From contig JANXET010000003.1 of NCBI GenBank assembly GCA_025058315.1, positions 1-46,900 of the forward strand: a stretch of 46,900 nt of DNA, written 5' to 3'. Of this stretch, positions 36,695 through 44,903 are shown in pieces. The DNA is from Candidatus Bathyarchaeota archaeon (GTDB taxonomy: Archaea > Thermoproteota > Bathyarchaeia > Bathyarchaeales > Bathycorpusculaceae). The stretch's first letter is position 1; each line of letters opens with the position of its first letter. A program made the translations under genes and the position numbers. The notes below the pieces were generated by a model. It did not search any database. It saw only the letters and a list, made by a program, of their open reading frames with translations, and was not told the origin of the DNA.

Positions 36695-37723
36695 TCAGCC
36701 GAAGAAGACGCTGGCTATTTCATAAAGCCCCATATCCACAGTTTTCCTCTTGCCAACCACATCCTTAAGCGGTACTGAAGTTAATTCGCCGCCTTTCAGG
36801 GCCACCATATGGTCAAATACTCCTTTATGCACATTGTCTATTGCAGCTACACCGTATACTGTTGCAAGTATGCGATCAAAGGCTGTTGGTGTACCTCCTC
36901 TTTGGAGATGCCCTAGAATAACCACCCGAGTTTCTATGCCTGTGCATCTCTCAATCTCTTTGGCCAAGTAATATCCAACACCGCCAAGACTTATGTGTCC
37001 GAATTCATCTATACGTTCGCTGTAGACTATCTCTTTGCCGCCCTTTGGCTTAGCGCCCTCAGCCACCACTATTAGGCTGAAGTTTCTCCCACGCTTCTGT
37101 CTACGTCTGATATATTCGCATACCTCGTCGATGTCGAAGGGCTTCTCAGGTATGAGTATCACGTCAGCCCCTCCTGCCAGTCCAGCGTGAAGTGCAATAT
37201 GGCCAGTGTATCGGCCCATTACCTCAAGCACTATAACTCTGTTATGAGCTTCAGCTGTACTGTGGAGCCTGTCAAGGGCTTCGGTGGCTATTGAGACTGC
37301 CGTGTGAAATCCGAATGTGTAGTCAGTGCCGACAAGATCGTTATCAATAGTCTTCGGTACGCCAACACACTTCAGCCCGTAATCGGCCATCTTATGCGCG
37401 ACGGTTAGCGTGTCATCGCCGCCTATGACGATAACCGCGTTTATACCTGCCGTCTGCGCGTTCCTCATTATTTGCTCTGGGCCCCCCTCGCGCTTGAATG
37501 GATTAGTTCTTGAAGTTCCGAGAATCGAGCCTCCACGGGGAAGAAGCCCTGAAATCATGTTCAGATCCAGCGGCATAAAGTTTCCCTCCAGCAGCCCTCT
37601 CCATCCGTCTCTTATACCCAGTATCTCGTCGCCGTAACTCTGCACACCCCTCCTAACAATGGCTCTTATAACGGCGTTTATCCCCGGGGCATCTCCACCT
37701 CCGCTTAAAATTCCAATCTTCAT
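36695..37723 (-). CDS. PfkA-family phosphofructokinase, predicted PPi-dependent
   Basis: A 342-residue PfkA-family enzyme. The donor loop reads GGDDT (101-105) and the catalytic loop PKTIDND (123-129). Asp104 and Lys124 are the two residues that mark pyrophosphate use in this family (ATP enzymes have Gly at both). SGGGDAPGINAVIR at the N-terminus, GRYTG and LGHLQRGGTPTAFD are also intact. PPi enzymes work reversibly and are known from Thermoproteus tenax. ATG 37723 has AGGAGGGG upstream. It shares the strand with the downstream-facing class II aldolase (gap 18 bases), so an operon is likely. Confidence 0.9.
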   Translation of the reverse strand: MKIGILSGGGDAPGINAVIRAIVRRGVQSYGDEILGIRDGWRGLLEGNFMPLDLNMISGLLPRGGSILGTSRTNPFKREGGPEQIMRNAQTAGINAVIVIGGDDTLTVAHKMADYGLKCVGVPKTIDNDLVGTDYTFGFHTAVSIATEALDRLHSTAEAHNRVIVLEVMGRYTGHIALHAGLAGGADVILIPEKPFDIDEVCEYIRRRQKRGRNFSLIVVAEGAKPKGGKEIVYSERIDEFGHISLGGVGYYLAKEIERCTGIETRVVILGHLQRGGTPTAFDRILATVYGVAAIDNVHKGVFDHMVALKGGELTSVPLKDVVGKRKTVDMGLYEIASVFFG

Positions 37724-37741
37724 TGTATTTACCCCTCCTGA

Positions 37742-38668
37742 TTACGCCTTTCCAGAACTTCCAAAAAGCCTCATCTTGGCGATAGCCACCTCCTTCATAG
37801 CCTCCTTTGCAGGGCCAAGGATCTTTCTAGGATCAAACTCCCCTGGATTTTCCGCCAGCACTTCACGTACTGTAGCAGTGAATGCCAGCCTAAGGTCGGT
37901 GTCAATGTTGATTTTTGTTATTCCGAGTGAAATGGCTTTTCTGATGTGGTCCTCAGGTATACCTTTAGCCCCGCTTAGTTCCGCGCCGTACCTAGAAGCC
38001 TTCTCAATTATCCGCCGGGGAACACTTGAGGCTCCATGCAGCACCAGCGGCACATCAACTTTTTCACGAATGGACTTAAGCCTTTCAAAGTCAAGTTTAG
38101 GCTCCCCCTTAAATTTGTAGGCGCCGTGTGAGGTGCCGATGGAAATCGCTAGGGCGTCAACGCCTGTTAACTTGACAAATTTCTCAGCCTCTTCAGGGTC
38201 GGTTAGGACGGCTTCTCTTTCTTCAACGGTTTTCTCCTCCACACCAGTTAGTCTTCCAAGCTCCCCCTCAACAGAGATACCCTTTGAATGGGCGATTTCT
38301 ACTACGCGCCTAGTTAATGCAACATTCTCCTCAAAAGGCATGTGGGAGCCATCTATCATCACCGAAGTGAAGCCAGCTTCAATGCATTCCTTGATAGTTT
38401 TCACATCCTCTCCATGGTCTAGGTGCAAGGAAGCAGGCACCGGCAAATTCTCTGCAGCGACCCTTACAAGTGTAGATAGGTACTTTAGCCCGCCGTATCT
38501 TATAGCGCTAGGTGTAACCGCAACGATGACGGGTGATTTCTCCTCAGCAGCAGCCTCCGTAACCGCGAGTAGACTTTCTAGATTTTGAATGTTGAAAGCT
38601 CCTACGGCATAGAATTCCCGCTGTGCCGCTTTTAAAATTTCCCTATTTGTAACAAGCAAGGTTACCAC
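37742..38668 (-). CDS. Class II fructose-bisphosphate aldolase
   Basis: A 308-residue zinc-dependent aldolase of the FbaA/GatY/KbaY family. The metal and catalytic block is HLDHGED (82-88; Asp84 catalytic, His85 metal), followed by EGELGRLTG and LHGASSVP with phosphate-binding residues. Archaea normally use a class I-type aldolase (FbaB or the bifunctional FBPA/P), so a class II gene next to phosphofructokinase is noteworthy; it may act on fructose-1,6-bisphosphate or a tagatose bisphosphate. GTG 38668 is used; a TTG nine bases on is possible. It precedes the PPi-type phosphofructokinase in an apparent operon. Confidence 0.9.
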   Translation of the reverse strand: MVTLLVTNREILKAAQREFYAVGAFNIQNLESLLAVTEAAAEEKSPVIVAVTPSAIRYGGLKYLSTLVRVAAENLPVPASLHLDHGEDVKTIKECIEAGFTSVMIDGSHMPFEENVALTRRVVEIAHSKGISVEGELGRLTGVEEKTVEEREAVLTDPEEAEKFVKLTGVDALAISIGTSHGAYKFKGEPKLDFERLKSIREKVDVPLVLHGASSVPRRIIEKASRYGAELSGAKGIPEDHIRKAISLGITKINIDTDLRLAFTATVREVLAENPGEFDPRKILGPAKEAMKEVAIAKMRLFGSSGKA

Positions 38669-38716
38669 TTTCCCACGATTCCAATTTCCATGTTATCATC
38701 TAACTATCCCGGCTGG

Positions 38717-38938
38717 TTATTCAGTCTCAAGCTTATAGAAGACCTTCATTCCCTTCAGTGTTTCATGAACCTTGTTCGCTAACTGAAGTACATCCATGAG
38801 GTCAACTTTCCTACCCCAGTCATAAACGTGATCATGATATCCTCTAAGTGGCTGAAAACCCATGGAGCGAAGCTTTTCAACAACCTCTAAAGGGCTTGCT
38901 CCTTCACTATAAAACCATATTGTTAGGTATGTTTTCAT
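38717..38938 (-). CDS. Small protein, unknown function
   Basis: A 73-residue alpha/beta protein with no membrane segment. It starts MKTYLTIWFYSEGASPLEVV and has an internal RGYHDHVYDWGRKVDLMDVL with two histidines; the pattern looks like a small ferredoxin-like fold (beta-alpha-beta). I do not recognise a family. ATG 38938 is preferred over an in-frame start 18 bases upstream. It is just upstream of the aldolase operon on the same strand, with a 48-base gap. Confidence 0.6.
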   Translation of the reverse strand: MKTYLTIWFYSEGASPLEVVEKLRSMGFQPLRGYHDHVYDWGRKVDLMDVLQLANKVHETLKGMKVFYKLETE

Positions 38939-39011
38939 GGCATGTAACCCAAGCATTCTTTACAATAAATAACATTAAACTCTTTTGGTTAACCTTTTGC
39001 TTAGTCCACTC

Positions 39012-39854
39012 CTACTTTATATGTGCTTCCCTTATCTCGTAGGGTATGCTGGTGTTGTACTTCATGTTTGTAAGCTCTATCTCGTTAATTATCCTGCTAA
39101 CCATTCTTCCCACAACAAGCACAAGAACTCTTAAGCCCCTTAATGCTGCGAGGGCTGTAGCCCTGCTTATTCCGAATTCAATATCCGCCTTCAATTCCAG
39201 CTTATTCAAAACAGCTCTACCCACAGTTCCCATAACCCCGATCCTATGTGGCTTAAACTCATTATATAGCTCCTTAATCATTTCAATATTCACAGCCCTT
39301 GAACCCCCATCATTAATGCTTGGAAGCTTTATAACAAGTATCTTCCCAGTTTCCATTCTGATTCGTCCTTTCAAATCTGTCAGGCCGACATCCTCGCCGG
39401 GATCAGCGTTTGAAATGGCTATGCCGGAAGCGGTTTCAGCGCCTTCCTTGAATGGCACGGCGTATAGCACGCCATCTCTCATTTCAAGGTTCACTTTCTC
39501 CCCAGCCATTATTTTATATGAGGCAATAGCTGGCCAAACCCTCTCAAACTTGAGTTCACGCTTTAGACCCCTAACATAACTCTCAAGGCCTGTCAGATAC
39601 TCCTCCAGTTTTTTATGGGCTTTTGGGGTGAGTCTGTATTGGGCTCGGCTTATCCCTGGTTCTAGGAGCCCCTCTTTCATAAGTTTCTTAAAGTACTTTG
39701 AGACGGCTTGCACCGTTACACCAATCGCTTCACCTATCTCTTTCTGCTTTACATGAGGCTGGTTTTTCATGACCTCTACAAGTATCATGAACTTCGTGAG
39801 TTCCCCTTTACTTCTCAGAATATCTGAAGATTGGCTTTTCTTAGCCTTTCCCAT
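39012..39854 (-). CDS. Winged-helix regulator divergent from the cobalt operon
   Basis: A 280-residue regulator. Residues about 12-80 are a MarR-like winged helix (HVKQKEIGEAIGVTVQAVSK as the helix-turn-helix, AQYRLTPKAHKKLEEYL as the wing). The remaining 200 residues form an alpha/beta domain (VLYAVPFKEGAETASGIAIS, GVMGTVGRAVLNKLEL) that may bind a ligand; I know it only as an archaeal conserved domain. The gene faces away from cbiM with 77 bases between the starts, so it is a natural candidate to control the cobalt operon; that is inference. ATG 39854 lacks a Shine-Dalgarno and may be leaderless. Confidence 0.8.
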   Translation of the reverse strand: MGKAKKSQSSDILRSKGELTKFMILVEVMKNQPHVKQKEIGEAIGVTVQAVSKYFKKLMKEGLLEPGISRAQYRLTPKAHKKLEEYLTGLESYVRGLKRELKFERVWPAIASYKIMAGEKVNLEMRDGVLYAVPFKEGAETASGIAISNADPGEDVGLTDLKGRIRMETGKILVIKLPSINDGGSRAVNIEMIKELYNEFKPHRIGVMGTVGRAVLNKLELKADIEFGISRATALAALRGLRVLVLVVGRMVSRIINEIELTNMKYNTSIPYEIREAHIK

Positions 39855-39869
39855 GATAATCAACCGTAA

Positions 39870-39898
39870 TTAAACTTTAGTTAAGCAAGTTTTATATA
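39870..39898. promoter_or_regulatory. cbiM promoter with imperfect inverted repeat
   Basis: TTTATATA (39891-39898) is a TATA box that puts initiation near 39920, giving a leader of about 12 bases with GGTGA before ATG 39932. Just upstream, TTAAACT-TT-AGTTAA (39870-39884) is an imperfect inverted repeat, over the BRE and possibly over the divergent regulator's promoter. Confidence 0.4.
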
Positions 39899-39931
39899 AC
39901 ATTTTGGGCGGCTTATCCAGCGGTGACCAAT

Positions 39932-40576
39932 ATGCACATCATGGATGGAATATTGTCACCGCTGTGGAGTGCAATATGGTTCATAATTGCCGCTCCATTC
40001 ATAATGGTTGGTTTGGCCAGAATTGCGAAAAAACGCCGGGAAAATCCTGCTTATATGTCGCTGCTTGCGCTGATGGGCGCCACAATATTCATAGTATCAG
40101 TTTGGCATATACCTGTACCAGTAACTGGCTCATGCTCTCACCCATGCGGTGTAGCCCTCTCAGCAATAATCGTAGGTCCATTCGAAAGTGTAGTGCTGGC
40201 TTTCATAGCACTGTTCATCCAGCTGTTTTTAGCTCACGGTGGAATAACAGCTTTGGGCGCGAACACTGTTTCGATGGGCATCGTTGGAGGATTTTTGGGT
40301 TATAGTTTTTACACGGTACTTCGGAAAGTTAAGGCGCCGCTTTGGGCTGCAGCTGGCATAGCTGGCTTCATCGGTGACCTTATGACATACGTGGCAACCG
40401 CAGGACAGATTGCGCTTTCACTGCATCCTGAGGAGCCTATGCTTTATTGGGGTTTGTTTTCCGCGGGATTCCTGCCCACACAAGTGCCATTAGCCATTTT
40501 GGAGTTCGTGTTGACGGCTACTGTTGTGAGGTATGTAACCATAACCAAACCCGAGATGCTTGGAGGCTTGAAATAG
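39932..40576 (+). CDS. cbiM: Cobalt ECF transporter S component CbiM
   Basis: A 214-residue membrane protein with about six segments. It begins MHIMDGILSP: the free N-terminal Met and His2 take part in metal binding, so ATG 39932 must be the true start rather than GTG 39923. Other CbiM blocks are WHIPVPVTGSCSHPCGVALS (with the metal-side histidines), IVGPFESVVLAFIALFIQLF and LGANTVSMGIVGG. It binds Co2+ for uptake by the CbiQ/CbiO module. It heads a five-gene operon; a candidate promoter is at 39891. Confidence 0.94.
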   Translation: MHIMDGILSPLWSAIWFIIAAPFIMVGLARIAKKRRENPAYMSLLALMGATIFIVSVWHIPVPVTGSCSHPCGVALSAIIVGPFESVVLAFIALFIQLFLAHGGITALGANTVSMGIVGGFLGYSFYTVLRKVKAPLWAAAGIAGFIGDLMTYVATAGQIALSLHPEEPMLYWGLFSAGFLPTQVPLAILEFVLTATVVRYVTITKPEMLGGLK

Positions 40577-40577
40577 C

Positions 40578-40877
40578 ATGGACAAATTCACGAAGTATGT
40601 ACTTCTGATCATGGCTGTGTCGATATTCGGCATGGTTGCAGCGACGTATATTGGGGTGTTCGTCTTCGGAGGTGACATGGAGACAAAGTACATCACAATG
40701 ATTGAGGAGCATGCTGAGGAACTTGGCGTAAGCTTCTGGCATCCTGTTGAGCTCAGCGAGGAAGGCGAGTATTTAGCGTTCACCTTAGCTGGGGCTGTGG
40801 CCGGCTTTGTTATAGGCTACCTTATACCGCCGCTCTTCGAGAAGCCCAAATCCGCGGAGGAGGGAAAAGCTTCATGA
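40578..40877 (+). CDS. cbiN: CbiN-like cobalt transport protein
   Basis: A 99-residue protein with two membrane segments (residues about 7-29 and 67-88) and an external acidic loop between them; the last segment reads GEYLAFTLAGAVAGFVIGYL. This matches the size and hairpin topology of CbiN, an auxiliary that inserts a loop near CbiM's metal site and drives Co2+ loading. Sequence identity to bacterial CbiN looks low, but position and topology agree. It starts one base after the cbiM stop, and its stop overlaps the next small gene by ATGA. Confidence 0.8.
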   Translation: MDKFTKYVLLIMAVSIFGMVAATYIGVFVFGGDMETKYITMIEEHAEELGVSFWHPVELSEEGEYLAFTLAGAVAGFVIGYLIPPLFEKPKSAEEGKAS

Positions 40878-40990
40878 TTGAGTGGTTGATGGGAGACCCG
40901 CTTGTTGGGATACTGACCACAATCAGCTTCTTCCTGTTTCTACTTATTGGACGAAGTGTTCGGCTAAAGCGAATGAGGCGCGGCAAATAA
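40874..40990 (+). CDS. 38-residue single-span membrane protein in the cobalt operon
   Basis: A short gene missed by length cut-offs. It reads MIEWLMGDPLVGILTTISFF and continues FLFLLIGRSVRLKRMRRGK. One membrane segment (residues about 10-27) is followed by a strongly basic tail, so the tail should face the cytoplasm. The ATG overlaps the cbiN stop (ATGA) and the stop is three bases before cbiQ, so it is locked into the operon's translation chain. It may be a small accessory of the ECF transporter; I know no family for it. Conservation in relatives would settle whether it is real. Confidence 0.6.
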   Translation: MIEWLMGDPLVGILTTISFFLFLLIGRSVRLKRMRRGK

Positions 40991-40992
40991 TT

Positions 40993-41778
40993 ATGCATAG
41001 CCTAGACTTCGATGGGCTTCAAGCATCTAATAGCCCGCTTAGGCGGGCGGATGCTAGATTAAAGATCGTATGCACCATAGCGGTTATTTTAAGCATTTTA
41101 GCTTTAACTCACTGGCAGACTGCGCTAGCGGTTTTCGCGGCATGTGTATTTATAGCTTTATGCTGCAAGGTTCCATTAAGACCGTACTTCAAGAGTTTAC
41201 TCTACCCATTTTACATCATAACCGTCATCTCCATAATTCAGCCTTTCACTTACGGCTACACCGCGATTGCGAGAACTCCTGTTTTTTCGCTTCCCATTTT
41301 TGTTGAGGGTGTAGAGTTTGGAATGCTAATTTTCAGCCGCTGCCTCGCAGCTGTGTGCGTACTAGTTCTTCTAGTGCAGACAACTCCAATTATCGAGGTT
41401 ATGGGCGCGTTAGAGCGGTTTCATGTGCCATCCGTGCTTTTGGACACAGCTCTGCTGATGTTCCGTTACATTCATGTGATTTCAGAGGAGGCTGAAGCCA
41501 TCCACCGAGCCCAGCAGTCGCGATGCGGCTACTCGAAAAGCGTTGGCTATCTCGGAAAGCTTAGAAATTACGGCACACTTTTCGGTATGCTCCTTGTTAG
41601 AAGCTACGAACGTGCTGTGGCTGTAGGCAACGCCATGCTCTCAAGAGGGTACTGCGGGGAAATGAGGCTGTTCACTTTCGAAAGCAAACCGTTGCCATTT
41701 CGTGAAGTTTTATATGGAATAATCTTATTTTCAGCTCTAGCCCTTTTATTGATGGTTGACTGGCTATTAATGGGCTAA
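40993..41778 (+). CDS. cbiQ: Cobalt ECF transporter T component CbiQ
   Basis: A 261-residue transmembrane coupling protein with about five segments. The T-component hallmark is the pair of Ala-Arg-Gly-type coupling motifs near the C-terminus; here IHRAQQSRCGYSKS (residues about 170-183) and AVGNAMLSRGYCGEMRLF (about 211-228) occupy those positions. The N-terminal SSPLRRADARLKIVCTIAVI-like start (NSPLRRADARLK) is also conserved. It links the CbiM/CbiN pair to the ATPase. ATG 40993 follows the 38-residue gene directly; the in-frame extension upstream of it would overlap that gene. Confidence 0.92.
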   Translation: MHSLDFDGLQASNSPLRRADARLKIVCTIAVILSILALTHWQTALAVFAACVFIALCCKVPLRPYFKSLLYPFYIITVISIIQPFTYGYTAIARTPVFSLPIFVEGVEFGMLIFSRCLAAVCVLVLLVQTTPIIEVMGALERFHVPSVLLDTALLMFRYIHVISEEAEAIHRAQQSRCGYSKSVGYLGKLRNYGTLFGMLLVRSYERAVAVGNAMLSRGYCGEMRLFTFESKPLPFREVLYGIILFSALALLLMVDWLLMG

Positions 41779-41808
41779 TATGATTAATGGAAGGGAGCCT
41801 GTAAACAT

Positions 41809-42666
41809 TTGAACCACGTTATTGAAACAATAGACCTTTGCTATACATATCCCGACGGAAGCAAAGCGCTTGAAAACGTCAACTTCGCCGCTGGAAAAGG
41901 TGATAAAATAGCTATACTTGGGCCTAACGGAGCTGGAAAATCAACTCTCCTGCATCATTTTAACGGTTTGCTGATGCCGACAAGCGGCAAAGTAAAAGTA
42001 CTAGGGCTAGATGTTTCAAGGGCGAACTTGGACTTTGTAAGGCAGAAGGTGGGCTTAGTATTCCAAAACCCAGATGATCAGCTCTTTGCGCCCACAGTTG
42101 CTCAGGATATCGCCTTCGGACCTAAAAACCTGCGATTATCAGCGAAGGAAATTGAGGAGCGTGTCAAATGGGCCATTGAAGTCATGGAACTGCAGGGACT
42201 TGAGCATAAGTCCCCTCATAAACTCAGCCAAGGCCAGAAGAAGCGCGTCGCCATAGCTGGCGTCTTAGCTATGAAACCAGAAATAATTGCGTTGGACGAG
42301 CCCACAGCGAACCTTGACCCGAAAACCGTCAACAAAATCCTTGAATTACTGCTGAAGCTTAACAGGGAACTGGAATTAACAATCATCATCGCAACCCATG
42401 ATGTGGACTTTGTGCCGCTTTGCACAGACAAAGCCTACATCCTGAACCATGGAAAAGTAGTTGCTAAAGGCCTCCTTAAGGAGGTTTTCTCGAACACGGA
42501 AACCCTTAGAAATGTTGATCTGCGGCTGCCAAGAATAACCCACCTCTTCGAAATACTGAAGGTAAAAGATAACCTTCCAGTAAGCAATACTTTGCCCCTG
42601 ACTATAGGCGAGGCGAGAAGAGAAATCCATAGATTGCTTGGCAGGAAAAACTTGTACAGCAATTAA
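41809..42666 (+). CDS. cbiO: Cobalt ECF transporter ATPase CbiO
   Basis: A 285-residue ATPase of the ECF type. Walker A GPNGAGKST (residues about 38-46), the Q-loop VFQNPDDQLFAPTVAQDIAFGP (the ECF-specific segment), signature LSQGQKKRVAI, Walker B IIALDEPTANLDP and the switch ATHDVDFVP. The ECF-type Q-loop is diagnostic. It powers the CbiMNQ uptake complex. TTG 41809 is preceded by GGAAGGGAG. It ends the operon; a decayed region follows. Confidence 0.94.
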   Translation: MNHVIETIDLCYTYPDGSKALENVNFAAGKGDKIAILGPNGAGKSTLLHHFNGLLMPTSGKVKVLGLDVSRANLDFVRQKVGLVFQNPDDQLFAPTVAQDIAFGPKNLRLSAKEIEERVKWAIEVMELQGLEHKSPHKLSQGQKKRVAIAGVLAMKPEIIALDEPTANLDPKTVNKILELLLKLNRELELTIIIATHDVDFVPLCTDKAYILNHGKVVAKGLLKEVFSNTETLRNVDLRLPRITHLFEILKVKDNLPVSNTLPLTIGEARREIHRLLGRKNLYSN

Positions 42667-42793
42667 ATACTTGTAGCATAAAAATCGAGTTTGTCATTAT
42701 TCCTCTTCTCCCAACAATTCTTTGGACACTTTCTGTTGTTATGCAATTTCCATCCGGGAATTTGCCTCCTAATGTATTCGGAAAGCTCAACTT
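42667..42793. other. Short intergenic stretch
   Basis: No gene, RNA or clear repeat was found between the cbiO stop and the decayed gene on the minus strand. Confidence 0.4.
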
Positions 42794-43146
42794 TTAGACG
42801 GCAAAAGATTCTTCCTCAACATTAATGATGACTTTGATAGCGTCCTCGCGCTGGCCAATGTTTAGTCTCTTTAATGGCTTTCAGCAGCGTTATAAAATGT
42901 GAAAGACAGATCTTATAGCCCCTAAAAAGCTTGAGGAACTCTTCATCGCTATCTATTTTTGTCTGTTTTGCTCTTTGCAGATCTTCTATGTTTCCCTATG
43001 ATGCTCGTGCAGTTAGGGCTATCCTATGGTTAGAACTTTCAGGTTGAATGGCGGCAATAATCATATTATAGAAGTAGTTATTGCAAAACCCAAACTTTCA
43101 ACAGCTTTCTCCCTTGCCTTTGCATCCATGTATTTCCTTTCAATTT
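42794..43146 (-). pseudogene. Decayed small gene of unknown family
   Basis: Three minus-strand reading pieces line up as one broken protein of about 115 residues. MDAKAREKAVESLGFAITTS starts near 43129; after a shift comes MIIAAIQPESSNHRIALTAR, a TAG stop, then NIEDLQRAKQTKIDSDEEFL and LKLFRGYKICLSHFITLLKA; a second shift leads to GQREDAIKVIINVEEESFAV and a stop at 42794-42796. Two frameshifts and one nonsense codon make it a pseudogene. The family is not recognised. It lies directly downstream of the broken prenyltransferase-like gene on the same strand. Confidence 0.45.
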
Positions 43147-44010
43147 CACCATTGCCTATAAATTGTTTTTAGTATGCTTATGGCGTAGAAAGTGTCCTCA
43201 AAAGTTGATATTCCCAGGTTAGACCTTGCAAATCCGCCATTTGCATTTTTACACCTGAGAACAAAATTAACCGTCTGCGTTGGATACCTTAGATCCTGAC
43301 CAAAGAGATTAATTGTTGGCACTCCGTAGTACACATGCTCCATAAAAGGTGTAGAGCTGCTTGGCACGACGGTGAAGCCTCCGTAGGGGCTTTTCACATG
43401 CCCTGATATACTCAAGAGTGTCCTTAAGCGACTTAACATTATAGCCTAAATTGAAAAGTGAAGTTACAGCATGATATGTTGAATTTAAATTTGAAAGTCT
43501 ATGCGCCCCAAACCCGCCGTCACGATTCTTGAAGCTTAATAGCCAATCTGTGATCTTTCCACGGTTGACCTTCACTTCAGCAATGTTAGCGAGCTCAATT
43601 ATCATTGACGCTAATAGAAATTCTGAGGCAACTTCAGCGTAAACATCAACGGTTTCAAACTCGCATTTAACAATCGGTAGAGAAAGAACAAAATTCTTCA
43701 AACGCTTCTTATTGGGCTCTTCATTACAAAGTTTCAGAGCTTTAGCCACATAATAATGCTAGTAAACGTTATCGGTGACGAAGTTATGCAGCCACTCAAC
43801 GGTCTTTTCAATGTTTGGAAAAGAAGCACCTAACAAGCTTAATGTTGCTAATCCATAATATGTGTCTTGAGCGTTCGACTCAGTGCCTTGGCAGAAGGTA
43901 TAACCGCCATCTTCATTCTGCCTACTAATAACATAATTAACAACCTGCCTGACTAGCAAGTCTATAATACTTCTATTCTCCAAAGGAGCTAACCGCCCTG
44001 CCTCACTCAA
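43146..44010 (-). pseudogene. Prenyltransferase/squalene-oxidase-repeat protein, interrupted
   Basis: Three pieces form one protein of about 287 residues made of prenyltransferase-like repeats. Typical units are QNEDGGYTF...DTYYGLATLSLLG, NRDGGFGAHRLSNLNSTYHA, PYGGFTV...HVYYGV and NANGGFARS...FEDTFYAIS. Piece one (44010-43759) ends at an in-frame TAG, and the same frame continues at once with HYYVAKALKLC. Piece two shifts by one base near 43386-43394, inside a G4/T4 homopolymer stretch, into piece three, which ends at 43146. Read through, the protein resembles a beta-subunit-like protein prenyltransferase fold. Both lesions may be true decay or single-base assembly errors. TTG 44010 is the likely start. 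Confidence 0.7.
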
Positions 44011-44058
44011 ACATTATGCCGTCCTAATTGCCTTTTGAACAATGGGTAAAAGCTATCA

Positions 44059-44084
44059 GCCCTCGCGCTTAGAGAAGCGAGGGC
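44059..44084. repeat. Strong hairpin, possible mobile-element remnant or terminator
   Basis: GCCCTCGC-GCTT (44059-44070) pairs with AAGCGAGGGC (44075-44084), with a two-base bulge and an AGAG loop. No T-run follows directly. It lies in a 270-base gap between the interrupted gene and the next CDS. The adjoining GGGTAAAAGCTATCAGCCC (44044-44062) recalls the ends of archaeal IS200/IS605 elements, but no transposase is present, so this is only a hint. Confidence 0.3.
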
Positions 44085-44329
44085 GGTTAAAGATGAGCTT
44101 CGTAACCTTTAAAAAAGTAGAGCATGACACGCAGGATATAAACATTCCTTGGCAAAGTAGTTTTCTCTGCTAATGCGATACAATAAAATTTTGAGGCGCA
44201 AACAATAAAGCCAAGTTTCAGCTTATCACAATCCTTCGGTAATGTTTCTCTTCACGGTAGAATTATTACTGTAGGAGTCTCAGCATGCGCATAAAGAAAA
44301 ACGCTGGAGAAGGCATCGGGGAAGGGGTA

Positions 44330-44647
44330 ATGAAGGTTAGGAGTTGGGCTGAGTTTAAGCAGCTGGCTGAGAGTCTAAGACCAAATGCCATAGTATATAA
44401 TATAGAGCAGGATGGCCTATCGCCGAAAAGGGAACTAACCATCCTGAGGCTTATACTGCCCGCGGGACCTGCCTACTACATTATGATAGACTCTTCAAGA
44501 GATGGTGAAAGGCTTAGGGATACGGGTATTCCGCTGCGAAGAGACGCTAAAGGAAACCGCTACTTAGAGGAGGAAGATGTTGTGAAATTTTTGAGAGAAC
44601 AGTTTAAACGTAAAGACCTGCTTCTATGTTCCTACTGGACGATATGA
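44330..44647 (+). CDS. Hypothetical protein, 105 residues
   Basis: A 105-residue alpha/beta protein with no recognised family. It starts MKVRSWAEFKQLAESLRPNA with a basic amphipathic helix, then strands (AIVYNIEQD, LTILRLILPAGPAYYIMIDS) and a C-terminal helix DVVKFLREQFKR. No signal peptide, membrane segment or metal motif is seen. ATG 44330 is preferred because GGGGAAGGGG precedes it; the in-frame ATG at 44285 would add 15 residues. It is an isolated gene in a decayed region, but its frame is clean. Confidence 0.6.
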   Translation: MKVRSWAEFKQLAESLRPNAIVYNIEQDGLSPKRELTILRLILPAGPAYYIMIDSSRDGERLRDTGIPLRRDAKGNRYLEEEDVVKFLREQFKRKDLLLCSYWTI

Positions 44648-44903
44648 GTATAAAATTTTTCTATTTCATACAGTCTCCTATGCCTCATTCATGTTATTGT
44701 AAGTCTGCTTCTCTCAATGTTTCCCTGATGGTTTCCTCCATTGAGCAGAAGTTTATCATGCATTCCTTGTCAATTAAAACGGCTTTTTAGATCAACAGAG
44801 ACATCACGTAATTTTTGAACGTGGAGGCTGAATTTAACTCACTAATTTTTGGGGTAAACTTTATTTTCCTCTATTCTTTACGAAAATTCTCGGAGGGGTT
44901 TTT

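Noticed and set aside
39855-39931. Cobalamin riboswitch upstream of the cobalt operon
   Set aside because: The leader is only about 12 bases long and no cobalamin-box-like sequence is present.
44694-44786. Minus-strand open piece KAVLIDKECMINFCSMEETI and on
   Set aside because: Only 30 codons after a stop, with no start of its own and no partner; noted as a possible remnant only.
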